In this document: one piece after another, positions 37,268-46,409 of the stretch | How positions within the stretch are numbered: the stretch's first letter is position 1 | Layout of the letters: each line of letters starts with the position of its first letter | NCBI GenBank assembly: GCA_019359045.1 | Contig: JAHHIA010000007.1 | Coordinates: forward strand, 62,001 to 126,000 | Source: Scytolyngbya sp. HA4215-MV1 | GTDB lineage: Bacteria > Cyanobacteriota > Cyanobacteriia > Leptolyngbyales > Leptolyngbyaceae | Length of the DNA: 64,000 nucleotides | Direction of reading: 5' to 3' | Notes under the pieces: generated by a model | Database searches by the model: none | Told to the model about the DNA's origin: nothing | Seen by the model: the letters and a program-made list of their open reading frames with translations, nothing else | Made by a program: the position numbers and the translations under genes

Positions 37268-37836
37268 CTAGAAAATATCGGCAGGGTCAGCGGTTTGTAA
37301 CTTACGCACCGCCACCACCGCAGAGAATGAACTCATAAGGACACTCAGGACAAAGACAAATCCAATTCGCCCCAAATTCATTGCCATCGGCAACATGGTG
37401 GCGAGATTCGTAATACGATAGATACCTAACGCGATCGCAGTACCAGGAATAAAGCTAAGTGCTGCCAAAATCAGGACTCTTAAAAAACCACAATCAGTAG
37501 ATGCGCTCGCGAAACCCCATCGCCTTGGCGTGGCATATTCAGGTAAACGATCGGTTACATCGCTGTAGGAATTTGATAGACAATGACAGCGCCTACAATA
37601 AAGGCAATGACGACGCCCAGGTCAAAAGTATACCCCAGCGACGTGCTGGCATTCCAAAAGGCAACTTCCGCGCGAGCGTAGTCATCTCTGGTCATAACTT
37701 TGACATCCTTGGGCAAGCGCGATCGCATCTCTGCCAATACAGTTGAGACTTGGCACTGGGCTGCAAGCGGATCACCCCCACATCAATCAATCCTTTTTGA
37801 CGAAAATTCGCCATACGCAAAAAGTTGATATCACTT
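37268..37836 (-). pseudogene. devC: Broken devC-like ABC exporter permease (C-terminal remnant)
   Basis: Only the second half of a DevC protein can be read, in at least three frame pieces: INFLRMANFRQKGLIDVGVI at the 5' end, then (frameshift near 37750) VLAEMRSRLPKDVKVMTRDDYARAE with a transmembrane segment FDLGVVIAFIVGAVIVYQI. After further frame breaks near 37500-37560 comes SFIPGTAIALGIYRITNLATM with the C-terminal transmembrane segment, ending QTADPADIF. The N-terminal part of the normal ~385-residue protein is missing and replaced by the devB fragment. The locus cannot make a working exporter. Confidence 0.85.
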
Positions 37837-37839
37837 GCG

Positions 37840-38581
37840 ATCGCGCAACACCCACATCTACCGGACGCACCTCTGCAATTTGCTCGAGCGTCGCTTTTGC
37901 TTCAGAAATCTGCTGCTGCCGCAATAATTGGATTCGGCTCAAATTCGCCCGTGCTTCGTTGAGTTGTTGCTGCACCGTATCAGTCGCGAGTTGTTTACGA
38001 TCTCGCAGAGAAGCTGATACAGCACCTTCGGCATAGAGAGATTGATGGCGCTGATCTTCTAACTCTGCATTGCGAAGTTCGGCTTCTAACCGGGCGATCG
38101 TGGACTTCTGAGCAGTCGTTTCAGTTTGTAATTCTACCTGTTGGCGATCAACCACTCGCGCTTGCGCTCGAATTTGTCCTAACTTCGCTCCCGCTTCCGC
38201 TTGCCTCAACTGGGCTTGAGCAACCCTCACACGCTCACGCGCTTCTTGTAGAGTTGCCTGCCGTCGTGTATAGGTGTCCAAAATCGCAATCACATCCCCC
38301 TGGCAAATCCATTGACCATGATTCACCCTCAGGGTTTCCACGCGCGCACCCTCCAAAGACGTGGGCGCAAACACCTGAATTACCTCACCCTCTGGCTCCA
38401 ATCGTCCTAGTGCAGATACGGCTGTAGGAGGCACAGCAGCCACTGAGATCGGCAGCCGAACCGGATGACTCAACCACGACCGATAAGCAGCGCCACTGCC
38501 GATCAGCAGCAGACAACCGACCTCAAGGATCGCCCCCAGCCGAGACGATCGCTCTTGAAGCTGCCCATGAGTATTCGTCAT
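37840..38581 (-). pseudogene. devB: Truncated devB-like membrane fusion protein
   Basis: From ATG 38581 (MTNTHGQLQERSS) the frame reads as an HlyD/DevB adaptor: a transmembrane segment (LEVGCLLLIGSGAAY), a first lipoyl half (SALGRLEPEGEVIQV, NHGQWICQGDVIAILD), then a long coiled-coil hairpin (QATLQEARERVRVAQAQLRQAEAG through EAKATLEQIAEVRPVDV). The second lipoyl half and beta-barrel are missing: at the HIP1 octamer 37837-37844 the frame runs into devC sequence and stops at 37787. About one third of the protein is lost. Longer frames upstream of 38581 are unlikely to be coding because they cross the operator palindrome. Confidence 0.85.
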
Positions 38582-38590
38582 ATAAAACTC

Positions 38591-38628
38591 CAATTTTTTG
38601 TATTCAAATTTTTGAATACAAAAAATTG
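38591..38628. promoter_or_regulatory. Perfect 38-bp palindrome, probable PadR operator
   Basis: Arms CAATTTTTTGTATTCAAA (38591-38608) and TTTGAATACAAAAAATTG (38611-38628) around TT, in the 90-bp gap between the divergent devB and padR reading frames. An AT-rich, twofold-symmetric site in this place is what a dimeric PadR regulator of its own gene and of the exporter would bind. This is inference from position and symmetry. Confidence 0.7.
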
Positions 38629-38671
38629 GGTATGCTGAGGATATTGCATTCGTAAAGTCAGTTTTGGGATT

Positions 38672-39243
38672 ATGGCACTCAAGCACGCGATTCTGGCATT
38701 TCTGTCTAGACACCTCTGAGCAGCTATGACGTTGCCAAAGAGTTTGCTGAAGGGTTTGGAAGTTGCTTTTGGAAGGCAGGCCAGCAGCAGGTTTATGCCG
38801 AACTCACGAAGCTAGAACAGCAAGGTAGCGTCATCTATGAGGCAATTCCTCAACCGGGGCGACTGGACAAAAAAATTTATTCTATTACCGACCAAGGGCA
38901 ACAAGAACTGCTCGATTGGTTAATCAAACCCTGCGACCCGACTGCCATTCGTGAAGATTTAGGGGTCATGGGGTTGGCAGGTCATCTCGTTTCTTCCCAG
39001 GTGGTCATTCGTGAAATCGAACGATGGCGTCAGCTACACATTGCCATGATGCAACAGGTCGAAAAATTGGATCAGCACTTCACTCAGCATCTTGATTCCC
39101 TAGACCTCAAAGATCTCTATATGCATTTAATTATTCGTCGCGGTATTCGCTATCAGAAAGAGTGGGTAGATTGGTGTGACGAAGCGCTTGAAGCGATCGA
39201 TCGAACTGTCAAACACAAGGCAGCACAATCTCGGCAAAACTGA
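38672..39243 (+). pseudogene. Frameshifted PadR-family transcriptional regulator
   Basis: The ATG at 38672 reads MALKHAILAFLSRHL and then hits TGA. One base out of frame the family sequence continues without a break: LSSYDVAKEFAEGFGSCFW, QQQVYAELTKLEQQGSVIYE, GRLDKKIYSITDQGQQELLDWL, then the C-terminal dimerisation helices to the stop at 39241-39243. A single 1-nt deletion near 38715 explains it. PadR proteins are winged-helix repressors of drug or stress exporters; this one is divergent from the devBCA remnants. An internal start (ATG 38968) could only make the C-terminal helices without the DNA-binding part. Confidence 0.85.
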
Positions 39244-39281
39244 AGAATTCTCAGGTTGGGTCAGAAACGTTGCATGACCGT

Positions 39282-40166
39282 CTATTTTTCAGCAATTCGC
39301 TCAGCATATTTTGAGGGCAAGATGGGGGTGCCTCGATACTTGGAATAAACCTGGGTGAATTCAGCGCCAATTAACAAAATTTGTGCCGAATAGAATACCC
39401 AAATTAAGATTACAACCAGTGAACCAGCTGCGCCATAAGTTGAACCAATGCTGCTATTCCCCAGATAGAGTCCAATCAAAAATTTGCCGATCGTAAACAG
39501 AAAAGCGGTGATTGTTGCCCCAATCCAAAGATTCTTCCAACGCACAATCACATCTGGCAAAAATTTATAAATCGCGGCGAATAGGAGCGTAATGACAATC
39601 AATGAAATCACAAAATTCAAGATTTCACCCACAATTACGAAGCCTGGCAATGCTGAGTTAAAGAAGTTGCCGATCGCGGCAAGAGCCGCAGAAAGAACTA
39701 GAGAAACTAACAATAAAAATCCAATCACCAAAACCATGGCAAAAGAGAGAAAGCGGGCTTTGAGAAAATTTTTCAAACCTCGACTAGGCTTTGGTTTAAC
39801 TTCCCAAATCGTGTTTAAAGCATCTTGAATTTGCCCAAACACACCCGAAGCTCCTAACAAGAGCGTAACCACTCCAATGACAGAAGCGATAATGCCACCC
39901 GATCCAGATTTTTGAGTATTCTGAATCATCGCTTGAATTGCCTCTGCCCCTTCTTTGCCCATCACTCCTTGAATTTGCCCCACAATTTCGCCTCTGGCGG
40001 CATCTTCTCCGAACACGAGACCCACAATAGAAATGACAATCAGCAATAAAGGAGCTAAAGAAAAAATTGTGTAATAGGCTAAAGCCGCTGCAAATAATGG
40101 AACTTTATCGGCATTCCATTCGGCGATCGTTGCCCTCAAAAGATACCAACCATCCTGCAATTTCAT
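39282..40166 (-). CDS. YihY/BrkB-family inner membrane protein
   Basis: 294 residues from ATG 40166, which has AAGGA at a good distance; a frame to 40193 adds nine residues over that site. About six transmembrane segments are visible (AAALAYYTIFSLAPLLLIVISIVG, GIIASVIGVVTLLLGASGVFG, LSFAMVLVIGFLLLVSLVLSAAL, LNFVISLIVITLLFAAIYKFLP, IGATITAFLFTIGKFLIG, AAGSLVVILIWVFYSAQILLIGA). The family signatures ALAYYTIFSLAPLLL, GYQIQDALNTIW-like FGQIQDALNTIWEV and YGAAGSLVVILIWVFYSAQI are clear. The biochemical role of this once-annotated 'ribonuclease BN' family is unsettled; it is an integral membrane protein of unknown transport or assembly function. Confidence 0.9.
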   Translation of the reverse strand: MKLQDGWYLLRATIAEWNADKVPLFAAALAYYTIFSLAPLLLIVISIVGLVFGEDAARGEIVGQIQGVMGKEGAEAIQAMIQNTQKSGSGGIIASVIGVVTLLLGASGVFGQIQDALNTIWEVKPKPSRGLKNFLKARFLSFAMVLVIGFLLLVSLVLSAALAAIGNFFNSALPGFVIVGEILNFVISLIVITLLFAAIYKFLPDVIVRWKNLWIGATITAFLFTIGKFLIGLYLGNSSIGSTYGAAGSLVVILIWVFYSAQILLIGAEFTQVYSKYRGTPILPSKYAERIAEK

Positions 40167-40492
40167 CGCCAATTCCTTATGAGAGGGACGCATTTAAGGC
40201 TATTTTTGACTGGATGAATCCTGGAGTACACCCCTCAAAAGGTCGAAACAGTCGTATTCATTTCGTCAGATTTTTCTGCGTTGATAGTGCCTAAAAAAAT
40301 TGAAGTGGGTACCACAGGAATTGAGAAAATATGTCATGCCAACCCGGATTAACTGAAAAAAAGTCATCTCAGGTTACGGATTCTCCCTGAGAAATCGCTT
40401 TACCATAGTCCTTAGTATTTTACTCAGACTCATTTGGGCAACCGCAAATAAGACCTATTGAGTTCCAGTTCATCACTTGAGAGGTCAACAAT

Positions 40493-41884
40493 TTGGGAGA
40501 TCGTTCACTCACAGAAGAAGCTTGGGCAGCATTTGAAAAATCGATTATTGAGTATCAAGGTCAGCCCGTTGGCACGATCGCTGCCTGCGATCCAGACATC
40601 GTTGCCCTGAACTACGATCAATGCTTTGTGCGAGATTTTTTCCCTTCAGCTTTGCTGTTTTTAATTAAGAACCGACCAGAAATTGTTCAGAACTTTCTTG
40701 AAGTTACGCTAAAATTACAACCCAAAACAGGACAGCTAGATTGTCTCAAACCCAGTCGGGGACTAATGCCTGCCAGTTTCAAAATTGCCTGTCAACATGG
40801 ACAGGAATACCTCAAAGCAGATTTTGGCGATCACGCGATCGGGCGGGTAGCGCCTGCAGATAGCGGTTTGTGGTGGATTTTACTGTTACGGGCTTACGTG
40901 ATTTCCAGCGGAGATACAGATTTGGTTCGTCGCGAAGATTTTCAAGAAGGCATCCGGCTGATTTTAGAACTTTGCTTGGTCACCCGGTTCGATATGTATC
41001 CGATGGTGTTGGTGCCCGATGGTGCCAGTATGATCGATCGTCGCATGGGATTATATGGGCACCCATTGGATATCCAATCTTTGTTCTATGGCGCACTGCG
41101 AGCCAGTATGGAGCTACTGATCCCCATTCCGCAAAACCAAACCATTATTCAGGCAGTTCGCAAGCGACTCACCCCCTTACTCAACCACTTGAGAGAACAT
41201 TACTGGATCGACCCAGAGCGACTCAATGTCATCTATCGCTTTCGGGTTGAGGAGTATGGCGAAGAAGTGCTGAATCAATTCAATATTTATTCCGACTCCA
41301 TCCCCTTCTATCGACTAGCAAAATGGATACCCGAGGCAGCGGGCTATTTGGCAGGCAATTTGGGTCCTTCCCAGTTGGATTGTCGCTTTTTTGCGATCGG
41401 AAACTTGATGGCAATTCTGGCGTCTCTCGCAGATGAAGGACAATCCCACAAAATTCTGAATTTAATCGAACTACGCTGGAACGACCTGATTAGCCACATG
41501 CCGATGAAATTGTGCTACCCCGCACTCGAAGATTCTGACTGGAAAACCGTCACAGGTGCCGATCCCAAAAATCGCCCCTGGTCTTACCATAATGGCGGCA
41601 GTTGGCCCTTTTTGCTCTGGATGCTGACCGCTGCGGCGAAAAAAATGGATCGGGGAGAACTTGCCCACCATGCCCTTGCGATTGCAGAACGCCGTCTGTC
41701 TCACGATCAGTGGCCCGAATATTATGATGGTCCCGATGGTCGGCTAATTGGTAAAGAAGCACGAAAATATCAAACCTGGACGATCGCAGGATATCTCCTG
41801 GCCAAAGAGTTTGTTCACGATCCCAGCCATTTAAGACTCATTACTTTTGATTCTGTCCCCTCAGTCCCTATTTCTGCTCAATGA
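40493..41884 (+). CDS. Alkaline/neutral invertase, GH100
   Basis: 463 residues from a TTG start at 40493 with GAGG about 8 nt upstream. GH100 enzymes hydrolyse sucrose to glucose and fructose in the cytoplasm; no signal peptide is present. Motifs seen are ALNYDQCFVRDFFPSALLFL, LMPASFKIACQHGQEYLKADFGDHAIGRVAPADSGLWW-type text (in pieces), RRMGLYGHPLDIQSLFYGALR, and RPWSYHNGGSWPFLLWML. The acidic residues in DFGDHAIGR/APADSG and the YHNGGSWP loop belong to the (alpha/alpha)6 active site. It is followed by a glycosyltransferase and a GH1 beta-glucosidase on the same strand but with gaps of 180-230 bp, so common regulation is possible but not shown. Confidence 0.93.
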   Translation: MGDRSLTEEAWAAFEKSIIEYQGQPVGTIAACDPDIVALNYDQCFVRDFFPSALLFLIKNRPEIVQNFLEVTLKLQPKTGQLDCLKPSRGLMPASFKIACQHGQEYLKADFGDHAIGRVAPADSGLWWILLLRAYVISSGDTDLVRREDFQEGIRLILELCLVTRFDMYPMVLVPDGASMIDRRMGLYGHPLDIQSLFYGALRASMELLIPIPQNQTIIQAVRKRLTPLLNHLREHYWIDPERLNVIYRFRVEEYGEEVLNQFNIYSDSIPFYRLAKWIPEAAGYLAGNLGPSQLDCRFFAIGNLMAILASLADEGQSHKILNLIELRWNDLISHMPMKLCYPALEDSDWKTVTGADPKNRPWSYHNGGSWPFLLWMLTAAAKKMDRGELAHHALAIAERRLSHDQWPEYYDGPDGRLIGKEARKYQTWTIAGYLLAKEFVHDPSHLRLITFDSVPSVPISAQ

Positions 41885-42067
41885 CAGAGGGCAAAAAAGT
41901 TGCCTTTGGGATATATCTGGAGTTAAATTGGGCAGTCCTGTGCTACCTTTTCTGGCACTGAAGTCATTTTCGGGAATGAGACGATCTGCTTATCATCCAT
42001 TAAGCGTATCTCCGGGTTTCGTTGGTATCGCCAAATTCCTTTGATTTACCTTTAGTAATCGGCACCC

Positions 42068-43243
42068 ATGACACGCACAACGCGCATTTTAATTCTGTAT
42101 TCTTCGCTCGGTTCAGGACACGTTAGCGCTGCCAACGCTTTGAAGGATGCCTTTTCTCAGTTTCCCAATGTAGAAATTTTGAGTGAAGATGCGCTGAACT
42201 ATGCCAGTTCGGTTTACCGCAATGCGATTACTCAAATCTACGAACAACTGAGTGAAAATATTCCTCTGCTATATAAGGCTTTTTATGATGGCAGTGATGT
42301 TGCGGACTTAGAGCGGGCGATTGACAGTAATTTGACCTGGGCGAGACTAGAGCGTCCTTTTTTTAGAAAATTGGGATACTTCCTCAAACAAGAGAATCCA
42401 GATGTTATTGTCTGCGTACAACAGATTCCTAGCCGTCTGTTGCAACTGCTCGATAAAGAAGATGAAATTTCTACGCCTCAATTTGTAGTAACGACCGACA
42501 CGATTGCTCATAGCACCTGGATTAACAAAGGGGTAGATGGCTACTTTCTCCCCAATGACTTAAGTGTCAACTTTCTGGTGCAACGAGGAGTTGATGCGAA
42601 ATTGCTGCATGTCACTGGGATTCCTATTAATCTGGAGTGCATGAAGCCCAAATCAAAAATCGAAGTGCGATCGCAACATGATTTGCCGATCGATGGGTCG
42701 ATCGTCACGTTGTTTGGGGGGGGACTCAATCCCAAACGGGTACGCACCATGGTCTCCAACTTATTAGAGCATTCCAACGCCGCCCTAGTAGTCTTAGTAG
42801 CTGGGCGCAATAGCGATTTATCCGAGGCGGTTGACGATCTAGAAAGCAACGAAATCGTCAAACTGCGCAAGCTTGAGCAAATTGACTACGTAGATGATCT
42901 CATTGTGGCAAGCGACCTGATCATTACCAAAGCTGGCGGGCTGATTACCAGCGAAATTCTGGCACGGGGCACCCCCATGGTCATCGTAGACCCCATCCCC
43001 GGACAAGAAGAACAAAACGCCGATGTCATTGCGGCGGCTGGCGCAGGAGTACAACTACGCCTTTTAGAAATGGTGACTCCAGCAGTGCAATACTTACTGA
43101 ACCATCCTGAACGGCTGACCGAAATGCGGCAAGCAGCCATGGAAATTGGGCAACCTAGAGCTGCCCTCAATATTGCCGAATACATCCTGAACAATTGGCA
43201 ATTTCATCTGCCCGTAAGGGAACCTCTGGTTAAGCAAGACTGA
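42068..43243 (+). CDS. MGDG synthase-like glycosyltransferase (GT28 type)
   Basis: 391 residues. The N-terminal domain begins ILILYSSLGSGHVSAANALKDAF, the glycine-rich acceptor-side motif of MurG/MGDG-synthase-like enzymes. The C-terminal domain has VTLFGGGLNPKR, YVDDLIVASDLIITKAGGLITSEILARGTPMVI and PGQEEQNADVI, the nucleotide-sugar binding part. In plants and some bacteria this fold transfers galactose or glucose to diacylglycerol. Cyanobacteria normally make MGDG through a GT2 glucosyltransferase, so the acceptor of this enzyme is uncertain and may be another lipid. No transmembrane helix is seen; peripheral membrane attachment is expected. Confidence 0.85.
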   Translation: MTRTTRILILYSSLGSGHVSAANALKDAFSQFPNVEILSEDALNYASSVYRNAITQIYEQLSENIPLLYKAFYDGSDVADLERAIDSNLTWARLERPFFRKLGYFLKQENPDVIVCVQQIPSRLLQLLDKEDEISTPQFVVTTDTIAHSTWINKGVDGYFLPNDLSVNFLVQRGVDAKLLHVTGIPINLECMKPKSKIEVRSQHDLPIDGSIVTLFGGGLNPKRVRTMVSNLLEHSNAALVVLVAGRNSDLSEAVDDLESNEIVKLRKLEQIDYVDDLIVASDLIITKAGGLITSEILARGTPMVIVDPIPGQEEQNADVIAAAGAGVQLRLLEMVTPAVQYLLNHPERLTEMRQAAMEIGQPRAALNIAEYILNNWQFHLPVREPLVKQD

Positions 43244-43476
43244 CCGATCGCCTCCAAGCTCTCAATACCCATCTCAATCATCCTTCAACCGCAGGATGAA
43301 AATGGGGTGTGATAGCGTGCGAAATACTCCTGATCAGGTCGTCTCATACTGATTTAACTAAGGATGATGACCCAAGAATGACTGCAAGCCAATCTCATCT
43401 CATCCCTCTCACCCGGTATCTGATACCGGTTATCAACTCCTTATCCCTTATCACCTGACACTCGCGATCGAAGCTC

Positions 43477-45030
43477 ATGCAAGATAGACCCAATTTGCCA
43501 GCAGAATCCTTTCTTTGGGGCGTTGCCACCTCTGGCTATCAAAGTGAAGGGGGCTACAACGGCGCTGGACAACCCCAAAACAATTGGTTTCATAGCGAAG
43601 CCAAAGGGCGTGTGATGAAAACCGGAGCAGCGACCGAATTCTGGACTCGCTATCAAGAAGACTTTCAGCAGTGCCAGCAAATGGGACTCAACGCTTTCCG
43701 ACTTAGTCTGGAATGGGCACGGATTCAACCTTCGACGACTCCCTATTCCAGTACAGTGCCCGCTTTTGATCTGAATGCGCTCGATGAGTATGCCGATCGG
43801 ATTGCTGCCTGCCGCCAATGCGGACTCGAACCGATTGTCACCCTGCACCATTTCACCCATCCTGCCTGGTTGGGCATCGATGCCTGGCTCATCAAAGCGA
43901 CGATCGATCACTACATCGAGTATGTCCGAGTCACCGTCACCCACATCAATCGACGGTTGACCCACCACCACCACCTCCCCCCCATTCATTGGTACATCAC
44001 CATCAACGAACCCAATATTTTGGTTTCTAATACCTATTTGAGCCGACAGTTTCCCACCGATGCACCCATGGGGTTTGGCGTGATTTTTCAATCCTACAAT
44101 CACCTACTCACCGCCCATGTCCGCGCTTATAACCTGATTCATGATTTGTATGAGGTGGAAGGCTGGTCTCAGCCCCAAGTCAGCCTCAACACCTACTGTT
44201 GTGACCTTTACTGGTCAGAAAAAATTATCTGGGATTTGCTGGACTTGCGCCAACACGCCATTCAACCCCAAGCCATCAAGGAATATGCCCGTAATAATGC
44301 CAGAGCGCTGGAATCGGCTCTGCGCGAGGCAAACTTAATCTTTCAGCGCGATCTGCCCTATCAACTCGGGCGATTGATGCACTGGGCTTCGAATCAACTG
44401 GGCTATCGCCTATTTGAGCCAGAGCAACTGGCGCTGTTTTTGCAGACATTGGAAACCTCGCCTCGCCCCCAAGTGTTCGATTTTCTGGCGATCGACTACT
44501 ATGATCCCTTCATCGCCCATATTTTTCGCCTACCCGCATTTTCCGATTTTGAGTTCAAGACCAAAGGGTTGCGCGCCTGGCTGATGAGTGGCATTACCAG
44601 CAAATGGTGGGATTGGCGCAGTTTGCCCGAAGGTCTGCATTTCTTCTGCAAATACTATTCTCAGGCATTGGGCGATCGACCGATTTTAATTGCCGAGAAT
44701 GGCATGGCATTGCGGCGCAAACCGGATAACAGCATTGCCACCCATCGCTCTGATCAACTCAGCCGCAGTCAATTTCTCGAAGCCCATCTCCGACAAATTC
44801 AACGCCTGGTGCAAGAATCGGTGCCAATGCTGGGCTATCTGCACTGGTCGCTGACCGATAATTATGAGTGGGGTTCCTACACGCCTCGCTTTGGACTGTT
44901 TAGTATCGACTTCACCCACAACTGCGATCGCCAACTTGAAGATCACCTCGGCGATCGTCCCGCCAAAACTTATGCGCAACTCATTCAGGAATTCAACCGC
45001 GACCGCATGATTTCTTCAAAGAGCCTGTAA
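43477..45030 (+). CDS. Glycoside hydrolase family 1 (beta-glucosidase-like)
   Basis: 517 residues. It begins with the family text FLWGVATSGYQSEG. The acid/base Glu178 is in TINEPN and the nucleophile Glu407 in LIAENGM. LHHFTHPAWLG, FDFLAIDYY and LGYLHWSLTDNYEWGSYTPRFGLFSID complete a typical beta/alpha barrel, so it is expected to be active on beta-glucosides, beta-galactosides or beta-fucosides. No signal peptide is seen. Two features are less common: the QSEGGYNGAG loop, where QxEGA is usual, and an insertion TKGLRAWLMSGITSKWWDWRS before the nucleophile that could reshape the entrance. The natural substrate is unknown. Confidence 0.92.
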   Translation: MQDRPNLPAESFLWGVATSGYQSEGGYNGAGQPQNNWFHSEAKGRVMKTGAATEFWTRYQEDFQQCQQMGLNAFRLSLEWARIQPSTTPYSSTVPAFDLNALDEYADRIAACRQCGLEPIVTLHHFTHPAWLGIDAWLIKATIDHYIEYVRVTVTHINRRLTHHHHLPPIHWYITINEPNILVSNTYLSRQFPTDAPMGFGVIFQSYNHLLTAHVRAYNLIHDLYEVEGWSQPQVSLNTYCCDLYWSEKIIWDLLDLRQHAIQPQAIKEYARNNARALESALREANLIFQRDLPYQLGRLMHWASNQLGYRLFEPEQLALFLQTLETSPRPQVFDFLAIDYYDPFIAHIFRLPAFSDFEFKTKGLRAWLMSGITSKWWDWRSLPEGLHFFCKYYSQALGDRPILIAENGMALRRKPDNSIATHRSDQLSRSQFLEAHLRQIQRLVQESVPMLGYLHWSLTDNYEWGSYTPRFGLFSIDFTHNCDRQLEDHLGDRPAKTYAQLIQEFNRDRMISSKSL

Positions 45031-45544
45031 ATTCCAATAAAAAACCGACAGTCTCATAAAGAAACCTGTCGGCCAGTCGTGTGTTCCCTGTTGATGACTC
45101 GGCTAAAGTTGAGTCTCCTTTAGTATGCCCGGTTCCCCTTTCATGAGAAGCGATCAACGTCATCTCTGGGTCGTGATCTTCATCACATCCTGAATCAAAC
45201 CGCGGTTGCTTTTCTAACAGCCGTCAGACACATGATGCAACAAGGGCGACACAGAAGCTGTTCTGCATATTTTTCAAAATTCACCTGCCAAGTTACGGCG
45301 TTGCTAAAAAGCAGGATGATTTGGAACGAAGTTTCAAATCATTCAGCATCATTTTCATCCTGTTGTTGAACAACGCCGCCAAGTTACTGTACGAAGGTTT
45401 ATAGCCCTTTTCAAGGTGTGAAGTACAGTGAGGGTGCTTTGGTACTTCATCACACCTCTCTACTTCACTCAGGTGAAAGCTGCTACAGAATTTGAAGCCT
45501 TTCAGATCAAGATGCAGCGAAAACTGTGAGATCATCGTCCCCTT
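45031..45544. other. Intergenic region with a MITE-like element and hairpins
   Basis: 514 bp between the GH1 and DUF167 genes. It holds a weak hairpin after the GH1 stop (CCGACAG 45045-45051 / CTGTCGG 45066-45072), the 81-bp element with 10-bp duplications at 45287-45387, and a further imperfect inverted repeat around 45413-45457 (AGGTGTGAAGTAC / GTACTTCATCACACCT). No coding frame is convincing. Confidence 0.6.
45287..45387. mobile_element. 81-bp MITE-like element with perfect 10-bp target duplication
   Basis: The element 45297-45377 begins GGCGTTG and ends CAACGCC, with a second inverted block CAGGATGA / TCATCCTG 8 bp further in, giving a 23-bp imperfect terminal inverted repeat. It is flanked by the identical direct repeat GCCAAGTTAC at 45287-45296 and 45378-45387. 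It has no coding capacity. The internal part folds further (ATGATTTG / CAAATCAT). The mobilising transposase is not in the window. Confidence 0.8.
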
Positions 45545-45787
45545 ATGCCACGAGAAACCCGAGTCGTCAAAGTCAAACCCAATGCCAAATCTCACCAGCT
45601 GGAAGAACAGCCCGATGGGAGTTTCATCGCCTATGTCAAAGTGCCACCGATCGATGGAAAAGCCAATCAGGCGCTAATTGAGTTGATGGCTGCACGGTTT
45701 GGGGTGCCCAAATCTCACATCCGAATTAAGTTGGGGCAAACGTCTCGCAACAAAGTGGTCGAAATTTTGACGGATGAAAACCCATGA
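45545..45787 (+). CDS. DUF167 (YggU) family protein
   Basis: 80 residues. The text [37 protein letters not shown] and [18 protein letters not shown] is the full small alpha/beta DUF167 fold. Several structures of this family exist but no accepted biochemical function does. The stop overlaps the start of mobA by four bases (ATGA at 45784-45787), so the two genes are translationally coupled. This coupling may reflect convenience rather than a shared pathway. Confidence 0.9.
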   Translation: MPRETRVVKVKPNAKSHQLEEQPDGSFIAYVKVPPIDGKANQALIELMAARFGVPKSHIRIKLGQTSRNKVVEILTDENP

Positions 45788-46407
45788 GTGAGAGTGTCCC
45801 TATGCATCAGCTCACCACGATCGTGTTAGCAGGCGGACAAAGCACCCGCATGGGGCAAGACAAAGCCCTGATTTCTATTCAGGGTGTGCCACTGCTACGG
45901 CGAGTGTGTAAGGTTGCTTTGCAATGCAGCGATCGGGTGTTGGTTGTCACTTCGCGTCTGGCAGAATATCAGCCCATCTTGCCTCCCCTTTGCCACATCG
46001 TTTTAGAAACCGTGCCAACCGGGGAAAAGCCACCAGGTCCTCTGGTTGGTTTTAGTCAGGGCTTAGCCCAGGTGCAGACTGATTGGGTTTTGCTGCTTGC
46101 CTGCGACTTGCCCAACTTGCAAACCAGGGTATTGCAGACATGGACAACTCAATTAGCCCATGTAGAGAACACCACGATCGCCCTATTACCTCGCCATGCC
46201 AAGGGCTGGGAACCGCTCTGTGGCTTCTATCGCCGTACTTGTCTGGCATCATTGACCCAGTTTATTGCTCAGGGCGGACGCTCCTTTCAAGGCTGGCTAA
46301 AAACGCAATCCGTCCAACCGTTGTCCCTGGTCGATCAGTCTCTCCTATTCAACTGCAACACACCGGCGGATATGCTCAGTTTGATCGAATCTTACAATGC
46401 CAAATAG
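45784..46407 (+). CDS. mobA: Molybdenum cofactor guanylyltransferase
   Basis: 207 residues. MobA attaches GMP to molybdopterin to make the MGD cofactor used by enzymes such as nitrate reductase and the FdhF/YdeP-type protein at 16.7-18.9 kb. The N-terminal nucleotidyltransferase motif is [14 protein letters not shown], followed by [15 protein letters not shown], the Mg-binding [10 protein letters not shown] and the C-terminal FNCNTPADM. Length and motif order are normal. A second start at Met7 is possible, but the first ATG overlaps the DUF167 stop, which favours it. Confidence 0.93.
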   Translation: MSESVPMHQLTTIVLAGGQSTRMGQDKALISIQGVPLLRRVCKVALQCSDRVLVVTSRLAEYQPILPPLCHIVLETVPTGEKPPGPLVGFSQGLAQVQTDWVLLLACDLPNLQTRVLQTWTTQLAHVENTTIALLPRHAKGWEPLCGFYRRTCLASLTQFIAQGGRSFQGWLKTQSVQPLSLVDQSLLFNCNTPADMLSLIESYNAK

Positions 46408-46409
46408 GT

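Noticed and set aside
38968-39243. 91-residue stand-alone protein
   Set aside because: It is the C-terminal part of the frameshifted PadR gene rather than a separate gene.
43441-44103. 220-codon minus-strand frame
   Set aside because: Antisense shadow of the GH1 gene, whose catalytic motifs are intact.
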